DNA from: Candidatus Woesearchaeota archaeon
GTDB lineage: Archaea; Nanobdellota; Nanobdellia; Woesearchaeales; GW2011-AR4
Length of the DNA: 64,000 nt
Direction: 5' to 3'
Assembly: GCA_016185945.1 (NCBI GenBank)
Contig: JACPMR010000010.1
Span: 186,001 to 250,000 of the forward strand
The notes beneath the pieces are model-generated. The model worked only from the letters and a program-made list of their open reading frames with translations, was not told where the DNA came from and searched no databases. Shown one piece after another: positions 23,638 to 31,566 of the stretch (the first letter of the stretch is position 1; the number at the start of each line of letters is the position of its first letter). A program made the translations under genes and the position numbers.

Positions 23638-24912
23638 ATGCCTTATGAATTCAAGTTTCCGGATGTCGGGGAAGGAATCCACGAAGGAGAGATAGTTAAA
23701 TGGCTTGTCAAGGAAGGAGACAAGGTAAGGGCAGATGAGCCGCTTGGCGAGATTGAGACAGACAAGGCAATTGTTGAGATGCCATCCCCTAAGTCAGGCA
23801 GAATTCTAAAACTGCATGTTCCTGCAGGCGGCATAATACATGTCGGCGAAACAATGGTTACAATCCTGGAAGAAGGCGAAACAGAAGAGGATGCAAAGAA
23901 GCATTTTGAGGCAAAAAAAGAAGAGAAAAAAGCAGTTCCGTATACTGGCTCTGTAGTTGGATTCTTGGAAGAGGCAAAGGAAGTCAAGCCAATAGTATCT
24001 TCAGCCAAACCAACTGCATTTGTGGAAGGCGGCGGGGTTGGTGGATTTGGAGTTCAAGCTACTCCAGCAGTCAGAAATCTTGCAAAACAACTAAATGTTG
24101 ATTTAAGCACAATAAAAGGAACTGGTACAGAAGGAAGAATTACAATAGAGGATGTGCAGAAAGCTGCTGCTGGCGTGAAAAAGGAGGAGCATGTAGGTAT
24201 TAAGGTAACAAGAAAATACGATTTTTTTGGCTATGTTGAAAGGGTGCCATTGCATGGAATTAAAAGAACAATGGCACAGAAAATGACAGAGTCTATATTT
24301 ACAGCAGTACAGCTTACTAATATGAACGAAGCTGATGTAACAGAGCTTGTTGCTTTGCGGGAGAAAGAAAAAATGCAATATGAAAAGGAAGGAATCAAGC
24401 TAACTTTTATGCCTTATATTGTGAAGGCAGTTGCATTAACCTTGAAAGAGCATCCTTATCTTAATGCATCTCTTGAAGGAGAAGAGATTGTTTTGAAGAA
24501 ATACTATAACATTGGAGTTGCAGTTGATACAGAAGAAGGCTTGATTGTGCCTGTTTTGAAAGGCGCTGATGGAAAGGATATAAAGACGATTGCAAAGGAC
24601 ATTGACAAATTAGTTAGTGATGCGAGAACAAGAAAGATTAATTTGATGGACTTGAAAGGAGGCACATTCTCTGTCAGCAATCTTGGCTCTCTTGGGGTTG
24701 AGTTTTTCACTCCAATCCTTAACTATCCGGAAAGCGCAATTCTTGGCATTGGCAGGATAATGGAAAAGCCGGTTGTCAAAGGCGGCAAAGTAGAAATAAG
24801 GAAAATACTGCCTTTTTCATTGACTTACGACCACAGAGTTGTTGATGGTGCACAAGCTGCAAGGTTCATGAACGATTTGATTGAGAGGTTGAGGTTGTGT
24901 GATTTTGAGTGA
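23638..24912 (+). CDS. pdhC: Dihydrolipoamide acyltransferase (E2) of the 2-oxoacid dehydrogenase complex
   Basis: 424 residues in the classical order: lipoyl domain 1-75 with K43 in ETDKA, an Ala/Gly/Pro-poor linker, peripheral-subunit-binding domain (about 138-172, ATPAVRNLAKQLNVDL), catalytic CAT domain with DHRVVDG (H399, D403). It transfers the acyl group to CoA. The E3 gene is not next to it. It probably has its own promoter in the AT-rich stretch 23603-23637. Confidence 0.95.
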   Translation: MPYEFKFPDVGEGIHEGEIVKWLVKEGDKVRADEPLGEIETDKAIVEMPSPKSGRILKLHVPAGGIIHVGETMVTILEEGETEEDAKKHFEAKKEEKKAVPYTGSVVGFLEEAKEVKPIVSSAKPTAFVEGGGVGGFGVQATPAVRNLAKQLNVDLSTIKGTGTEGRITIEDVQKAAAGVKKEEHVGIKVTRKYDFFGYVERVPLHGIKRTMAQKMTESIFTAVQLTNMNEADVTELVALREKEKMQYEKEGIKLTFMPYIVKAVALTLKEHPYLNASLEGEEIVLKKYYNIGVAVDTEEGLIVPVLKGADGKDIKTIAKDIDKLVSDARTRKINLMDLKGGTFSVSNLGSLGVEFFTPILNYPESAILGIGRIMEKPVVKGGKVEIRKILPFSLTYDHRVVDGAQAARFMNDLIERLRLCDFE

Positions 24913-24998
24913 AAAATAGGTATACTAATCCCCTACCTTAGAATAAAAAAATAAAGAAAAAGAAAATCTAAAGAAACTGTGAACTAAGAAAAGTAATC

Positions 24999-25145
24999 TT
25001 AGTACCTTGTTCTTTTCTTGCTGTAACAGTCCCTGCAATAGACTGGGCGTCCTTCTTTTGGCTGGAATGGCACTTCTGCATCCGCGCCGCAGTCAGAACA
25101 CTTTATCTTATGCATAGTTCTGTTCTCAAAACTTCCGTAACGCAT
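24999..25145 (-). CDS. Small CxxC-CxxC zinc-ribbon protein
   Basis: 48 residues starting MRYGSFENRTMHKIKC. C16/C19 and C37/C40 bracket the segment VPFQPKEGRPVYCRDC. This compact CxDC...CRDCY type is common in small-genome prokaryotes, often annotated as a CxxC zinc-binding or cold-shock-associated protein, with unknown role. Short, but the Cys spacing and tail KKRTRY are convincing. Confidence 0.8.
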   Translation of the reverse strand: MRYGSFENRTMHKIKCSDCGADAEVPFQPKEGRPVYCRDCYSKKRTRY

Positions 25146-25262
25146 TTTCCCACGACTCCTTCTTATTAGTTACACGAAATTTACTAGAAATAGCAATTCC
25201 GATGTACTAGCCTATAGTAAGAAGAGGTTATATATAAAGGTATGGGTTTTTTTTGTTTTATT

Positions 25263-25412
25263 TTAACGATAAGCCCCGACTATGTCATTTAGCATATTTC
25301 CGTAAACTCGTTGAGCTTTTGGGAATGTTATATTATCTTTATTTTGCTTTGAATTTGGTAACCCAAAACTAATGTTCATACCAAATGGATTTTTTATGTG
25401 TTCTTTAAACAT
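25263..25412 (-). CDS. Possible small protein
   Basis: A 49-codon frame (MFKEHIKNPFGMNISFG...NDIVGAYR) with a TTTAAATA box at 25443-25451, about 31 nt before its ATG. No family recognised and no homologue seen in the window. The 25146-25519 gap contains nothing else coding, apart from TATATATAAAGG on the plus strand near 25231. Confidence 0.35.
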   Translation of the reverse strand: MFKEHIKNPFGMNISFGLPNSKQNKDNITFPKAQRVYGNMLNDIVGAYR

Positions 25413-25519
25413 TTCGAATTTGTTTACTCTGCCGTCTATGCACTATTTAAATCTTTAGGTTTTTAACCACTATAAAGTGATTATTATATAAATCCGGAGA
25501 ATACTTGAGTTGTATGAAT

Positions 25520-25840
25520 CTAAACCTTAACTTCCTCGGAAAGAAATTTTTCAGTTTCCATTTTTGTTATGATGTTGTCCATCCTTATAAGTTCCTTTAC
25601 CCAAGGATTCTTTGTATTCAGCCTAAACAGTTTAGCATTTCCTATTTTTCTTGTGAATATCACAATCTCCTTTTTTGTTAATTGAAGCCATATATCTGAG
25701 AAGGCTGTCCATCCGACTCCAGAGTTTTTGGCTATCTCTGTCATGCTGTAGTCCATTTCTCTTCCCTCTATCAAAAAGTCTAATACCCTGATTAAAGGGT
25801 AATCGCCAAAGTACTCCACGAATACGCTTTTTTCTTCCAT
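25520..25840 (-). CDS. Winged-helix transcriptional regulator
   Basis: 106 residues: YPLIRVLDFLIEGREMDYSMTEIAKNSGVGWTAFSDIW is a winged helix-turn-helix typical of small archaeal regulators. Its start is preceded by an inverted repeat (25845-25860) and TATA TATATAGTA, implying autoregulation. Divergent to the gene at 25944. Confidence 0.8.
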   Translation of the reverse strand: MEEKSVFVEYFGDYPLIRVLDFLIEGREMDYSMTEIAKNSGVGWTAFSDIWLQLTKKEIVIFTRKIGNAKLFRLNTKNPWVKELIRMDNIITKMETEKFLSEEVKV

Positions 25841-25844
25841 TTTG

Positions 25845-25860
25845 CTTACACCAGTGTAAG
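25845..25860. promoter_or_regulatory. Inverted-repeat operator upstream of the winged-helix gene
   Basis: CTTACAC-N2-GTGTAAG (7-bp arms) lies between the TATA-like element (about 25866-25880) and ATG 25840 on the minus strand. A dimeric regulator bound here would block transcription of 25520-25840. Confidence 0.6.
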
Positions 25861-25943
25861 TATACTACTATATAAATATTTCTACTATAAGAACCATGAT
25901 TCATAAAACAAAAACTATAAATATGAGTGCTCCTTTTTGGAGT

Positions 25944-26201
25944 ATGATGGATGAAAAACTTACCATAAAAAAATTTATTGTAAGGAAATTATATAGAAAA
26001 AGGATGTGGCTGCATAAGCATACTAATATTAATAATCTTCCAAAGGGTTTGTCTAATGAATTGAGAGTTTCAAGGGAGGTCAAAAAAGCCATAGAAGAAC
26101 TTCTTAAAGACCAGATTTTGTTATCAAAACCTACTCATTATGGACTGGAAGTAAGTCTTAATCCCAAAAAAATAAAGGAAATTGAAGAATTAATAGTATA
26201 A
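25944..26201 (+). CDS. Small basic protein, possible winged helix
   Basis: 85 residues from ATG 25944 (MMDEKLTIKKF). TATA ACTATAAATA at about 25914-25923 is 21-30 nt upstream, which favours this start over ATG 25896. KGLSNELRVSREVKKAIEELLKDQILLSKP looks like a helix-turn-helix plus wing. Divergent from the regulator gene. Function unknown. Confidence 0.55.
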   Translation: MMDEKLTIKKFIVRKLYRKRMWLHKHTNINNLPKGLSNELRVSREVKKAIEELLKDQILLSKPTHYGLEVSLNPKKIKEIEELIV

Positions 26202-26268
26202 AATATCTAGTCTAACTATTCTTTTATCAGCAACAGGGACATACTATAAAGTAATGATTGAATCTAAT

Positions 26269-27231
26269 TTACTTCTGCTCAGATATAGAAACCAATGTCC
26301 TGCTCCTTATCCCAACCAAATAATCCAAAGCATCTACTAACCCATTGTACATGCTGTCGCAATAGCCATGATTGCAGCTTGTGTCATTTACCAGAATAAA
26401 CCCTTTTGGCTCTTGTGCTTTTTTGTAAGAGTTCAATGCAGAGTCAAATGTAATAATATTATCATATTTATTATGCACAATCACCACTTTTCTGGGAGCT
26501 ATCAAACCAATATAATGATCAGAATTTATTGATTTAAGAAATGCATTTACTCTTGTGTCATTAGTTTCTTCAAAATCAAGCCCCGAAGAGCTTATAGCCA
26601 AAGCTCCATTAACATTCCTGTCAATGGCGGCTGCAATGATTGCAATTCTTCCTCCCAAGCTTTCTCCGGCAATAGCAATCCTGTCAGAGTCAACAAAAGG
26701 GGCATTTTTCAGCAAGTCATAAGCCCTTAAGGCATCATAAACCATAAGATGCTGCACTGGCTCTTTGCCACCCAAGAAGCTTGCATAATCTTCATCTAAA
26801 GTAGGGAATTGCCCGTTTGTTTCGCCCACACCCCTTTGGTCTATTACCAATACAGCTGCATCCAATATTGCGATTTTCTTTGCGAATTCAAGCTCGCTCT
26901 CTTTGCTAACTCCGGCTCCCGGAAGTAATACAATACCTGGCAAAAGATCTGCTGCTGTGCTTGGAAGGACAAGCAACCCATAGATGTTGTCATTCCTGCT
27001 TTGGTAAATAATCTTATGTATTGTAAGGTTGCCACTTATTCCATAATCTTGTCTATTAAATTTGACTGGTTCCCTATTTAGTGGATAAGAAAGATAGCCA
27101 TTTTCGTCAACTTTCCAAATCTCTTCTTTTTTTTCGGTTTTTTTTGGTTTGTAAAAGTAATAAGATGCGGCAGTTATCAAAACAATTAAAAGAACAACGC
27201 AAACATAAAAATACCGTTTTTTAATCTTCAT
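26269..27231 (-). CDS. Membrane-anchored alpha/beta hydrolase
   Basis: 320 residues: N-terminal TM (about 7-27), then an alpha/beta-hydrolase fold with oxyanion region LLPGAG, DQRGVGET, nucleophile elbow GESLGG, an Asp in HNKYDNIITF and a late His (CNHGYC). Resembles dienelactone hydrolase/acetyl-xylan esterase-type enzymes acting outside the cell. It overlaps the upstream gene by 4 nt. Substrate unknown. Confidence 0.82.
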   Translation of the reverse strand: MKIKKRYFYVCVVLLIVLITAASYYFYKPKKTEKKEEIWKVDENGYLSYPLNREPVKFNRQDYGISGNLTIHKIIYQSRNDNIYGLLVLPSTAADLLPGIVLLPGAGVSKESELEFAKKIAILDAAVLVIDQRGVGETNGQFPTLDEDYASFLGGKEPVQHLMVYDALRAYDLLKNAPFVDSDRIAIAGESLGGRIAIIAAAIDRNVNGALAISSSGLDFEETNDTRVNAFLKSINSDHYIGLIAPRKVVIVHNKYDNIITFDSALNSYKKAQEPKGFILVNDTSCNHGYCDSMYNGLVDALDYLVGIRSRTLVSISEQK

Positions 27232-28385
27232 ACCAAATCAACAATTTTTTTGAAATTAGCAATATTTGGACTGCTTTTATAAACCTTTGCTGATTTGATG
27301 ATATCGTCCTTGATGATTTCAATCTTTTTATTTTTGAGAAGCTGGCTTGTACTTATAAGAAACTGACAAAACTGCGTGACATTCTTTGGATTTGGAGAAT
27401 GATGGGTTCTTTCAAAATCTATAAGATATGGCTTATTTTTGCTGATTATCACATGTTTTAGCGGATGGTGCATCTCTTCCTTGTCTATTTTTAATTTGTC
27501 AAGAACAAACATTTGATTAAAGATTTGCTTTATTATTTTTTTGATATTGTTTTTATTGGATTTTTCAATGTAATTGATTATAAAATCGCCGTCAATGTAT
27601 TCATAAACAAAATAATTATCGCCTGCAAACGACAATTTTGGGCCGATGTTGTGTTTATTCAATCTTTTTATCCATTTTGCTTCGTTTTCTATCCTTCCAA
27701 CTGCAGTGCTTTGAGGATTTTTTGTCTTGATTGTTACTTTTTTTCCTTTGTATATGCCTGTAAACAATAAGCCCCGATGCCCTTTTGCCAAATATTTGAT
27801 ATTGCTTATGCCTTTGCTTTCAAGTTTTTTTAGAAATTCGTTCTTTTTTAATAGATAAACATAGATATCCTCAAAGAATATATGCACCTTTTCCAATTCC
27901 TGGAATTCAAGAAGATTGTTTTTAATGAATTCCCCAACTTTTTCCTTTTTTGTCAGGGAAGAGAAAACCATTAAAATAATTCCATTCGGGTTTAGATAAT
28001 AATTAACTTCATTAAGAAATCTTTCAATCACTTCATAGCCCTTTTTGCCGCCTTCAATTGTCAAATCCCTTAATTTCAATTCCTGCGGCAGATAAGGCGG
28101 GTTGAAGATTATTGCATCAAATTTTCCTTTTACTTTTTCAAACAAATCCGATTGGACAAATTTTATTTTTGGATTTTGAATGCATTTTTTGCAATAATTA
28201 ATTACTCCTTTCTGCACGTCTGTTGCAAGGACAGAAATTACTCTAGAGTTTTGGGTAGCAGCAATCGCCTGTATTCCAGAGCCAGTGCCCATGTCAAGAA
28301 CTTTTCCTTTAGCATGCAGTCTGACTTGGCGCTCTAGCAGGATGCTGTCTTCTCTTGGGTCGTAGCCGGATTTGCAAGTTACCAT
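27228..28385 (-). CDS. HemK/PrmC-like methyltransferase fused to COG2112-like protein kinase
   Basis: 385 residues. Residues 1-180: Rossmann methyltransferase with VLDMGTGSGIQA (SAM) and NPPY (95-98), the glutamine/adenine N-methyltransferase signature; Mtq2/HemK2 proteins methylate release factor aRF1. Residues about 190-385: kinase-like fold, with a glycine loop AKGHRGLLFTG, VTIKTKN (Lys), VYEYIDGDF and PYLIDFE (metal Asp), resembling archaeal COG2112 predicted Ser/Thr kinases. No canonical HRD is seen. The fusion is unusual. It is followed by the hydrolase with a 4-nt overlap. Confidence 0.8.
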   Translation of the reverse strand: MVTCKSGYDPREDSILLERQVRLHAKGKVLDMGTGSGIQAIAATQNSRVISVLATDVQKGVINYCKKCIQNPKIKFVQSDLFEKVKGKFDAIIFNPPYLPQELKLRDLTIEGGKKGYEVIERFLNEVNYYLNPNGIILMVFSSLTKKEKVGEFIKNNLLEFQELEKVHIFFEDIYVYLLKKNEFLKKLESKGISNIKYLAKGHRGLLFTGIYKGKKVTIKTKNPQSTAVGRIENEAKWIKRLNKHNIGPKLSFAGDNYFVYEYIDGDFIINYIEKSNKNNIKKIIKQIFNQMFVLDKLKIDKEEMHHPLKHVIISKNKPYLIDFERTHHSPNPKNVTQFCQFLISTSQLLKNKKIEIIKDDIIKSAKVYKSSPNIANFKKIVDLV

Positions 28386-28477
28386 TTTATCAACAATACA
28401 TTTTATTTAATTTTAAAACAAGTTTAACTTTTTAACCATCAAACGACACTTTTTCACAATCAATATATAATTTTAAA

Positions 28478-28631
28478 ATTCAAACAACGTCGCTTCTCAG
28501 CATCTGCATAGGTAATATGGGAGCCCAGCTCAGGATTGTAGCACTATAAAGCTTTGCTTAAAAGTGCCTCTGCAAAAGCGGATTACTTTTATCATGCTGT
28601 GAATCAAAAAGTCGCTCTCGTTTTTTGAATT
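28478..28631 (+). repeat. Family A dispersed structured element, full copy
   Basis: Terminal inverted repeats ATTCAAACAACG and CGTTTTTTGAAT. Internal blocks: CGCTTCTCAGCATCTGC, GGGAGCCCAGCTCAGG, stem GCACT...AGTGC, and hairpin AGCG(GATT)ACTTTT/AAAAGTCGCT then CTCG. It lies between the methyltransferase-kinase gene and tRNA-Ala. Confidence 0.8.
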
Positions 28632-28686
28632 TAATTTTTAATTATTTTTATTGATTTCGATTATATGAATTTCTAACTAATTTTAA

Positions 28687-28771
28687 TGGACTCGGCGGGA
28701 TTTGAACCCGCAGCCTTCGTCCGATTCGTTGCAATGCGAAGACGACGTCATAGCCGTTAGACCACGAGCCC
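28687..28771 (-). tRNA. tRNA-Ala(CGC) with a 12-nt intron
   Basis: Acceptor GGGCTCG/CGAGTCC has the G3-U70 pair of Ala tRNAs; discriminator A; no CCA encoded. Anticodon stem TCGTC/GACGA; the loop carries a 12-nt intron (28734-28723) at the canonical 37/38 position. BHB: central helix TTCG/CGAA, bulges CAT and TCG, and an intron so short that only a 5-nt loop closes it. The spliced loop is TTCGCAG (anticodon CGC). Mature length 73 nt. Confidence 0.9.
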
Positions 28772-28801
28772 AAGAATAAGTTATGAGATTTATTTTAAAA
28801 T

Positions 28802-29344
28802 TTATTGATTGTTTATGTTATTATTCAACTGATTTAACTTTTCCACCAATTTTTTAGGCTCTTTCTCATAAATTATCCTGTCCCTTTCTCCCACTTTGTT
28901 GCATATTTTGGCTATTTGATCAACTAGTTCAGTTATTCCGCCGCTTCCTTCCACAACACCGATTGGTTTTTTATGGTGGAATGCAATTGTGAATTCATTT
29001 AATGTTCCTATTTGTCCTGAAATGATGATTATTGCATCAGAATCAACTACAAGCGGCAAGTTTCTTCCTGGGATTTCCAAGCCGGTAAATTTGATTTCAG
29101 TAAAATTTTCTGTTGGAAATTTGTATATGTTGATATGCTCATCTTTGTTTTTGGCAGGTGAAACTGCAATTACCCTGCCTTTTGCTTCAAAAGCGCCTTT
29201 TGCTGCCTCAAAAGGATAGCCCCAGCAACCGCCGAATCTTAAAGTATGGTTGTTTATGGCTATTTCTTTGCCTATTTCATACGCTTTCTTTAGTATAGAT
29301 TTGTCAAAGGGTGGCAGAGAGGCGCCGCAAATTGCTATTTGCAT
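28802..29344 (-). CDS. LOG-family (SLOG) nucleotide-binding protein
   Basis: 180 residues from ATG 29344. Rossmann-like start MQIAICGAS, with GGxWG-type and SGQIGTLNEF (a PGGxGTxxE variant) motifs. LOG proteins are phosphoribohydrolases or nucleotide sensors. The start at 29344 rather than 29368 is supported by TATA AATTATAAATG 27 nt upstream. Confidence 0.78.
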   Translation of the reverse strand: MQIAICGASLPPFDKSILKKAYEIGKEIAINNHTLRFGGCWGYPFEAAKGAFEAKGRVIAVSPAKNKDEHINIYKFPTENFTEIKFTGLEIPGRNLPLVVDSDAIIIISGQIGTLNEFTIAFHHKKPIGVVEGSGGITELVDQIAKICNKVGERDRIIYEKEPKKLVEKLNQLNNNINNQ

Positions 29345-29401
29345 TTTAATTAAGAAGTTTTGATTCATTTATAATTTTTGTTAAAAAAGAAAGATTGGAT
29401 T

Positions 29402-29938
29402 TTATCTCCTTTTATACAATCCAATTAACTGTGCCTGCGCAATAATATACCCCTGCATTGCTCTTTCTATTTCTTTTTTAGTTGTGCCTTCTGGAAGATT
29501 TAGTTCTGTGTCCAGTGCATACAGCTTGAAGAAATATCTGTGTGTGCCTGAAGGAGGGCATGGACCTCCATAACCTGTTCTTCCCCAGCTGTTTCTGCCT
29601 GCAATGCCATCTGGCTCAGTTCCTTTTGGGATTTCTTTTGTTGAAGCTGGCATGTTAAAAACAATCCAATGGTCCCAAGTGCCAACAGGGGCATCTGGAT
29701 CGTCCATAATCAAAACTAAGCTTTTTGCGTTTGAAGGGACATCGCTTATGCTTAAGAGTGGGCTTAAATCCTCTCCATCGCAAGTAAACTCTGATGGCAT
29801 TACACCATTATTAACAAATGCTGAACTTGTTATTTTCATATCAACCATCCCTGTTTGTTGAGTTTGTTTTTCTTGTTGTTGAGCGCAGCTAATTGCTAAA
29901 AGTGCTATTAAAACAAACAAAAAGTTTGTTGTTTTCAT
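29402..29938 (-). CDS. PEBP-family (YbhB/YbcL-like) lipoprotein
   Basis: 178 residues: lipoprotein signal with LLAISC, a short Gln-rich linker, then a phosphatidylethanolamine-binding-protein domain with DDPDAPVGTWDHW and GPCPPSGTHRYFFKLYALD, ligand-site signatures. Prokaryotic homologues have no firmly assigned role. Here it would be tethered outside the cytoplasmic membrane. Confidence 0.88.
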   Translation of the reverse strand: MKTTNFLFVLIALLAISCAQQQEKQTQQTGMVDMKITSSAFVNNGVMPSEFTCDGEDLSPLLSISDVPSNAKSLVLIMDDPDAPVGTWDHWIVFNMPASTKEIPKGTEPDGIAGRNSWGRTGYGGPCPPSGTHRYFFKLYALDTELNLPEGTTKKEIERAMQGYIIAQAQLIGLYKRR

Positions 29939-29956
29939 AGTAAATAATTTTTTCTT

Positions 29957-30688
29957 TTATAATTCTTTCGTCAATTCCTCAGCAGCCTTCCTCATATCCT
30001 TTGCCTCATAAATCGCCCTGCCAAATATTGCATGCCATGAAGTTGCTTGCGAGAACGCTCGCAAGCTCGCGTTCATGTCAAGTTTTTTTGCCAAATCAGA
30101 AATGCTGCCGCCTTGTGCTATCAATCCAGGAGAATAGAAAACTGGATTCTTGATTTTGCTTTTAATCAAATTGACATATTCCATTGCTTTTTCCGGCTTG
30201 TTGCCAGGAATCACAAAATCTGCAACACCCATTGAGGCAGCAATCTCGTACATCCTTTTTGGTGCATTATCGTCAATAAAGCCGCCTGCTTCTTTTAGAT
30301 AAGCCTGATGCGTCATCTCTCCTCCGAGTATGACATTCATTTTTGCCTTTTGCGCTGCCTTTATCCATGCAACTTCAGTTTCAGGGCCTGCCTGCGGAAA
30401 CAAAATGACTGCATCAGTAAGCTTGCATGCCTTCATGAACTTTTCTCCCATTTCTGGAATGTCAGTTCCAGCTTTCTGGTGGTCATAGATAATAGGCAGC
30501 TTTGTATGTTTTCTTATTGTCTTGACAACTTTTTCCATACCATAAGGAATGACAAGCTCAAACCCAATCTTATATGCTCCAATTCCTTTAACAGAACAAG
30601 TTGCTTTGACTAATTTGCTTAATTTCTCCAAGCTATCAACATCACAGCTAGGTATTATTGATTTTTTAAGTTTAATTATTTGATTCAT
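29957..30688 (-). CDS. pyrF: Orotidine 5'-phosphate decarboxylase
   Basis: 243 residues from ATG 30688. Catalytic K40 (GAYKIGF) and D69/K72/D76 (YDHQKAGTDIP); phosphate-binding GRAIY near the C-terminus. Last step of UMP synthesis. Residues 206-214 (NASLRAFSQ) are encoded by a family C palindrome at 30045-30074 inserted in frame just before the terminal phosphate-site strand. An upstream in-frame ATG at 30727 lies inside a family B repeat and is rejected. Confidence 0.93.
   Translation of the reverse strand: MNQIIKLKKSIIPSCDVDSLEKLSKLVKATCSVKGIGAYKIGFELVIPYGMEKVVKTIRKHTKLPIIYDHQKAGTDIPEMGEKFMKACKLTDAVILFPQAGPETEVAWIKAAQKAKMNVILGGEMTHQAYLKEAGGFIDDNAPKRMYEIAASMGVADFVIPGNKPEKAMEYVNLIKSKIKNPVFYSPGLIAQGGSISDLAKKLDMNASLRAFSQATSWHAIFGRAIYEAKDMRKAAEELTKEL
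30045..30074 (-). repeat. Family C 30-nt palindrome inside pyrF
   Basis: GAACGCGAGC...CTCGCAAGC on the coding strand, identical to the intergenic copy at 23555-23584. It can fold as a 9-bp hairpin GCTTGCGAG-CGTT-CTCGCAAGC. It is read in frame as NASLRAFSQA without disrupting the gene. Confidence 0.85.
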
Positions 30689-30709
30689 TTTAAACTTTAA
30701 TTTTCTTTT

Positions 30710-30787
30710 TCCATCCGCCTTCGGCATATTTTAGTGCTCGGTGTCGCTGTTCTGCCACATCGCGACACCTCGCCTATACATTCAATA
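30710..30787 (-). repeat. Family B dispersed palindromic element
   Basis: On the minus strand: TTGAATGTATAGGCGAG, hairpin GGTGTCGC/GCGACACC with loop GATGTGGCAGAACA, CGAGCACTA, then TATGCCGAAGGCGGATGG. The stem sequence differs from other copies but pairing is kept. Confidence 0.7.
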
Positions 30788-30789
30788 AA

Positions 30790-30849
30790 CAATCAAAAGC
30801 TGGTTTCCTTTATCACTATTGCTTCCAAAGGACGCTCTCGGGATTGAAT
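30790..30849 (+). repeat. Family A 3' hairpin fragment
   Basis: AAAGC(TGGTT)TCCTTT...AAAGGACGCT followed by CTCGGGATTGAA. Arms are compensated relative to the ACTTTT/AAAAGT version. It lies immediately next to the family B copy, between pyrE and pyrF. Confidence 0.65.
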
Positions 30850-30939
30850 TATTTTTTGATTTGTTGTTTTTGAATTTTTATTATTTTTTTGAAAATTTAT
30901 TGCGATTTTAATTATTTTTAATTTTTAGTTATTAAAATA

Positions 30940-31566
30940 TCATACTGAAACCCAGCCTTCCGGATGCTTTTTCCAGTCCATTATATGGCTTAATTGCTCT
31001 TTTGAAATATATTTCTTCTGCAATGCGGTTTTTACAAAGCTTGTGAAATTTGTCAATGTCAATAATTTTACATTTGCGTTTTGAAAATTATTTTGTGATT
31101 TTTCAAGCTCGTATGTGAAGATTGCAATGCAATGCTCAACATTGCCTCCTTTTTCCCTGACTCCGTTGATTGTATTGACAGAGCTTCCACCTGTGCTAAC
31201 CAAATCCTCAACAACAATGTAAGTTTTACCTTGCTCGACCTTTCCCTCAACCATGTTCTCTTTTCCATGGTCTTTTGTTTCGCTTCTCACATAAATCATT
31301 GGCTTTTTCAGTTTTTGGCTGAGCCATGCAGCCCATGGGATGCCTGCTGTTGCAGTTGCTGCAAAGCCGTCAAACTTTATTTTATTTTTTTTGATTAGCT
31401 TAATTAGAGAATTAACAACAAATTCTCTTTCTTTATTATAACTCATCAAAATCCTCAAATCTGTATAAATCGGCGCCAAAATTCCAGATGCCCACCTGAA
31501 AGGCGGCTTTGTCCTTAGCATTACCGCATTAACCTTGAGCAAAATTTCAGCAATCTTATCTGCCAT
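30940..31566 (-). CDS. pyrE: Orotate phosphoribosyltransferase
   Basis: 208 residues; PRPP-binding VVEDLVSTGGSS (118-129) and TATAGIPWAA. Converts orotate and PRPP to OMP. Its start overlaps the pyrC end by 11 nt, so the two are translationally coupled. Confidence 0.95.
   Translation of the reverse strand: MADKIAEILLKVNAVMLRTKPPFRWASGILAPIYTDLRILMSYNKEREFVVNSLIKLIKKNKIKFDGFAATATAGIPWAAWLSQKLKKPMIYVRSETKDHGKENMVEGKVEQGKTYIVVEDLVSTGGSSVNTINGVREKGGNVEHCIAIFTYELEKSQNNFQNANVKLLTLTNFTSFVKTALQKKYISKEQLSHIMDWKKHPEGWVSV

Noticed and set aside
25146-25262. TATATATAAAGG as promoter of a plus-strand gene
   Set aside because: No open frame of reasonable length follows on the plus strand before 25519.
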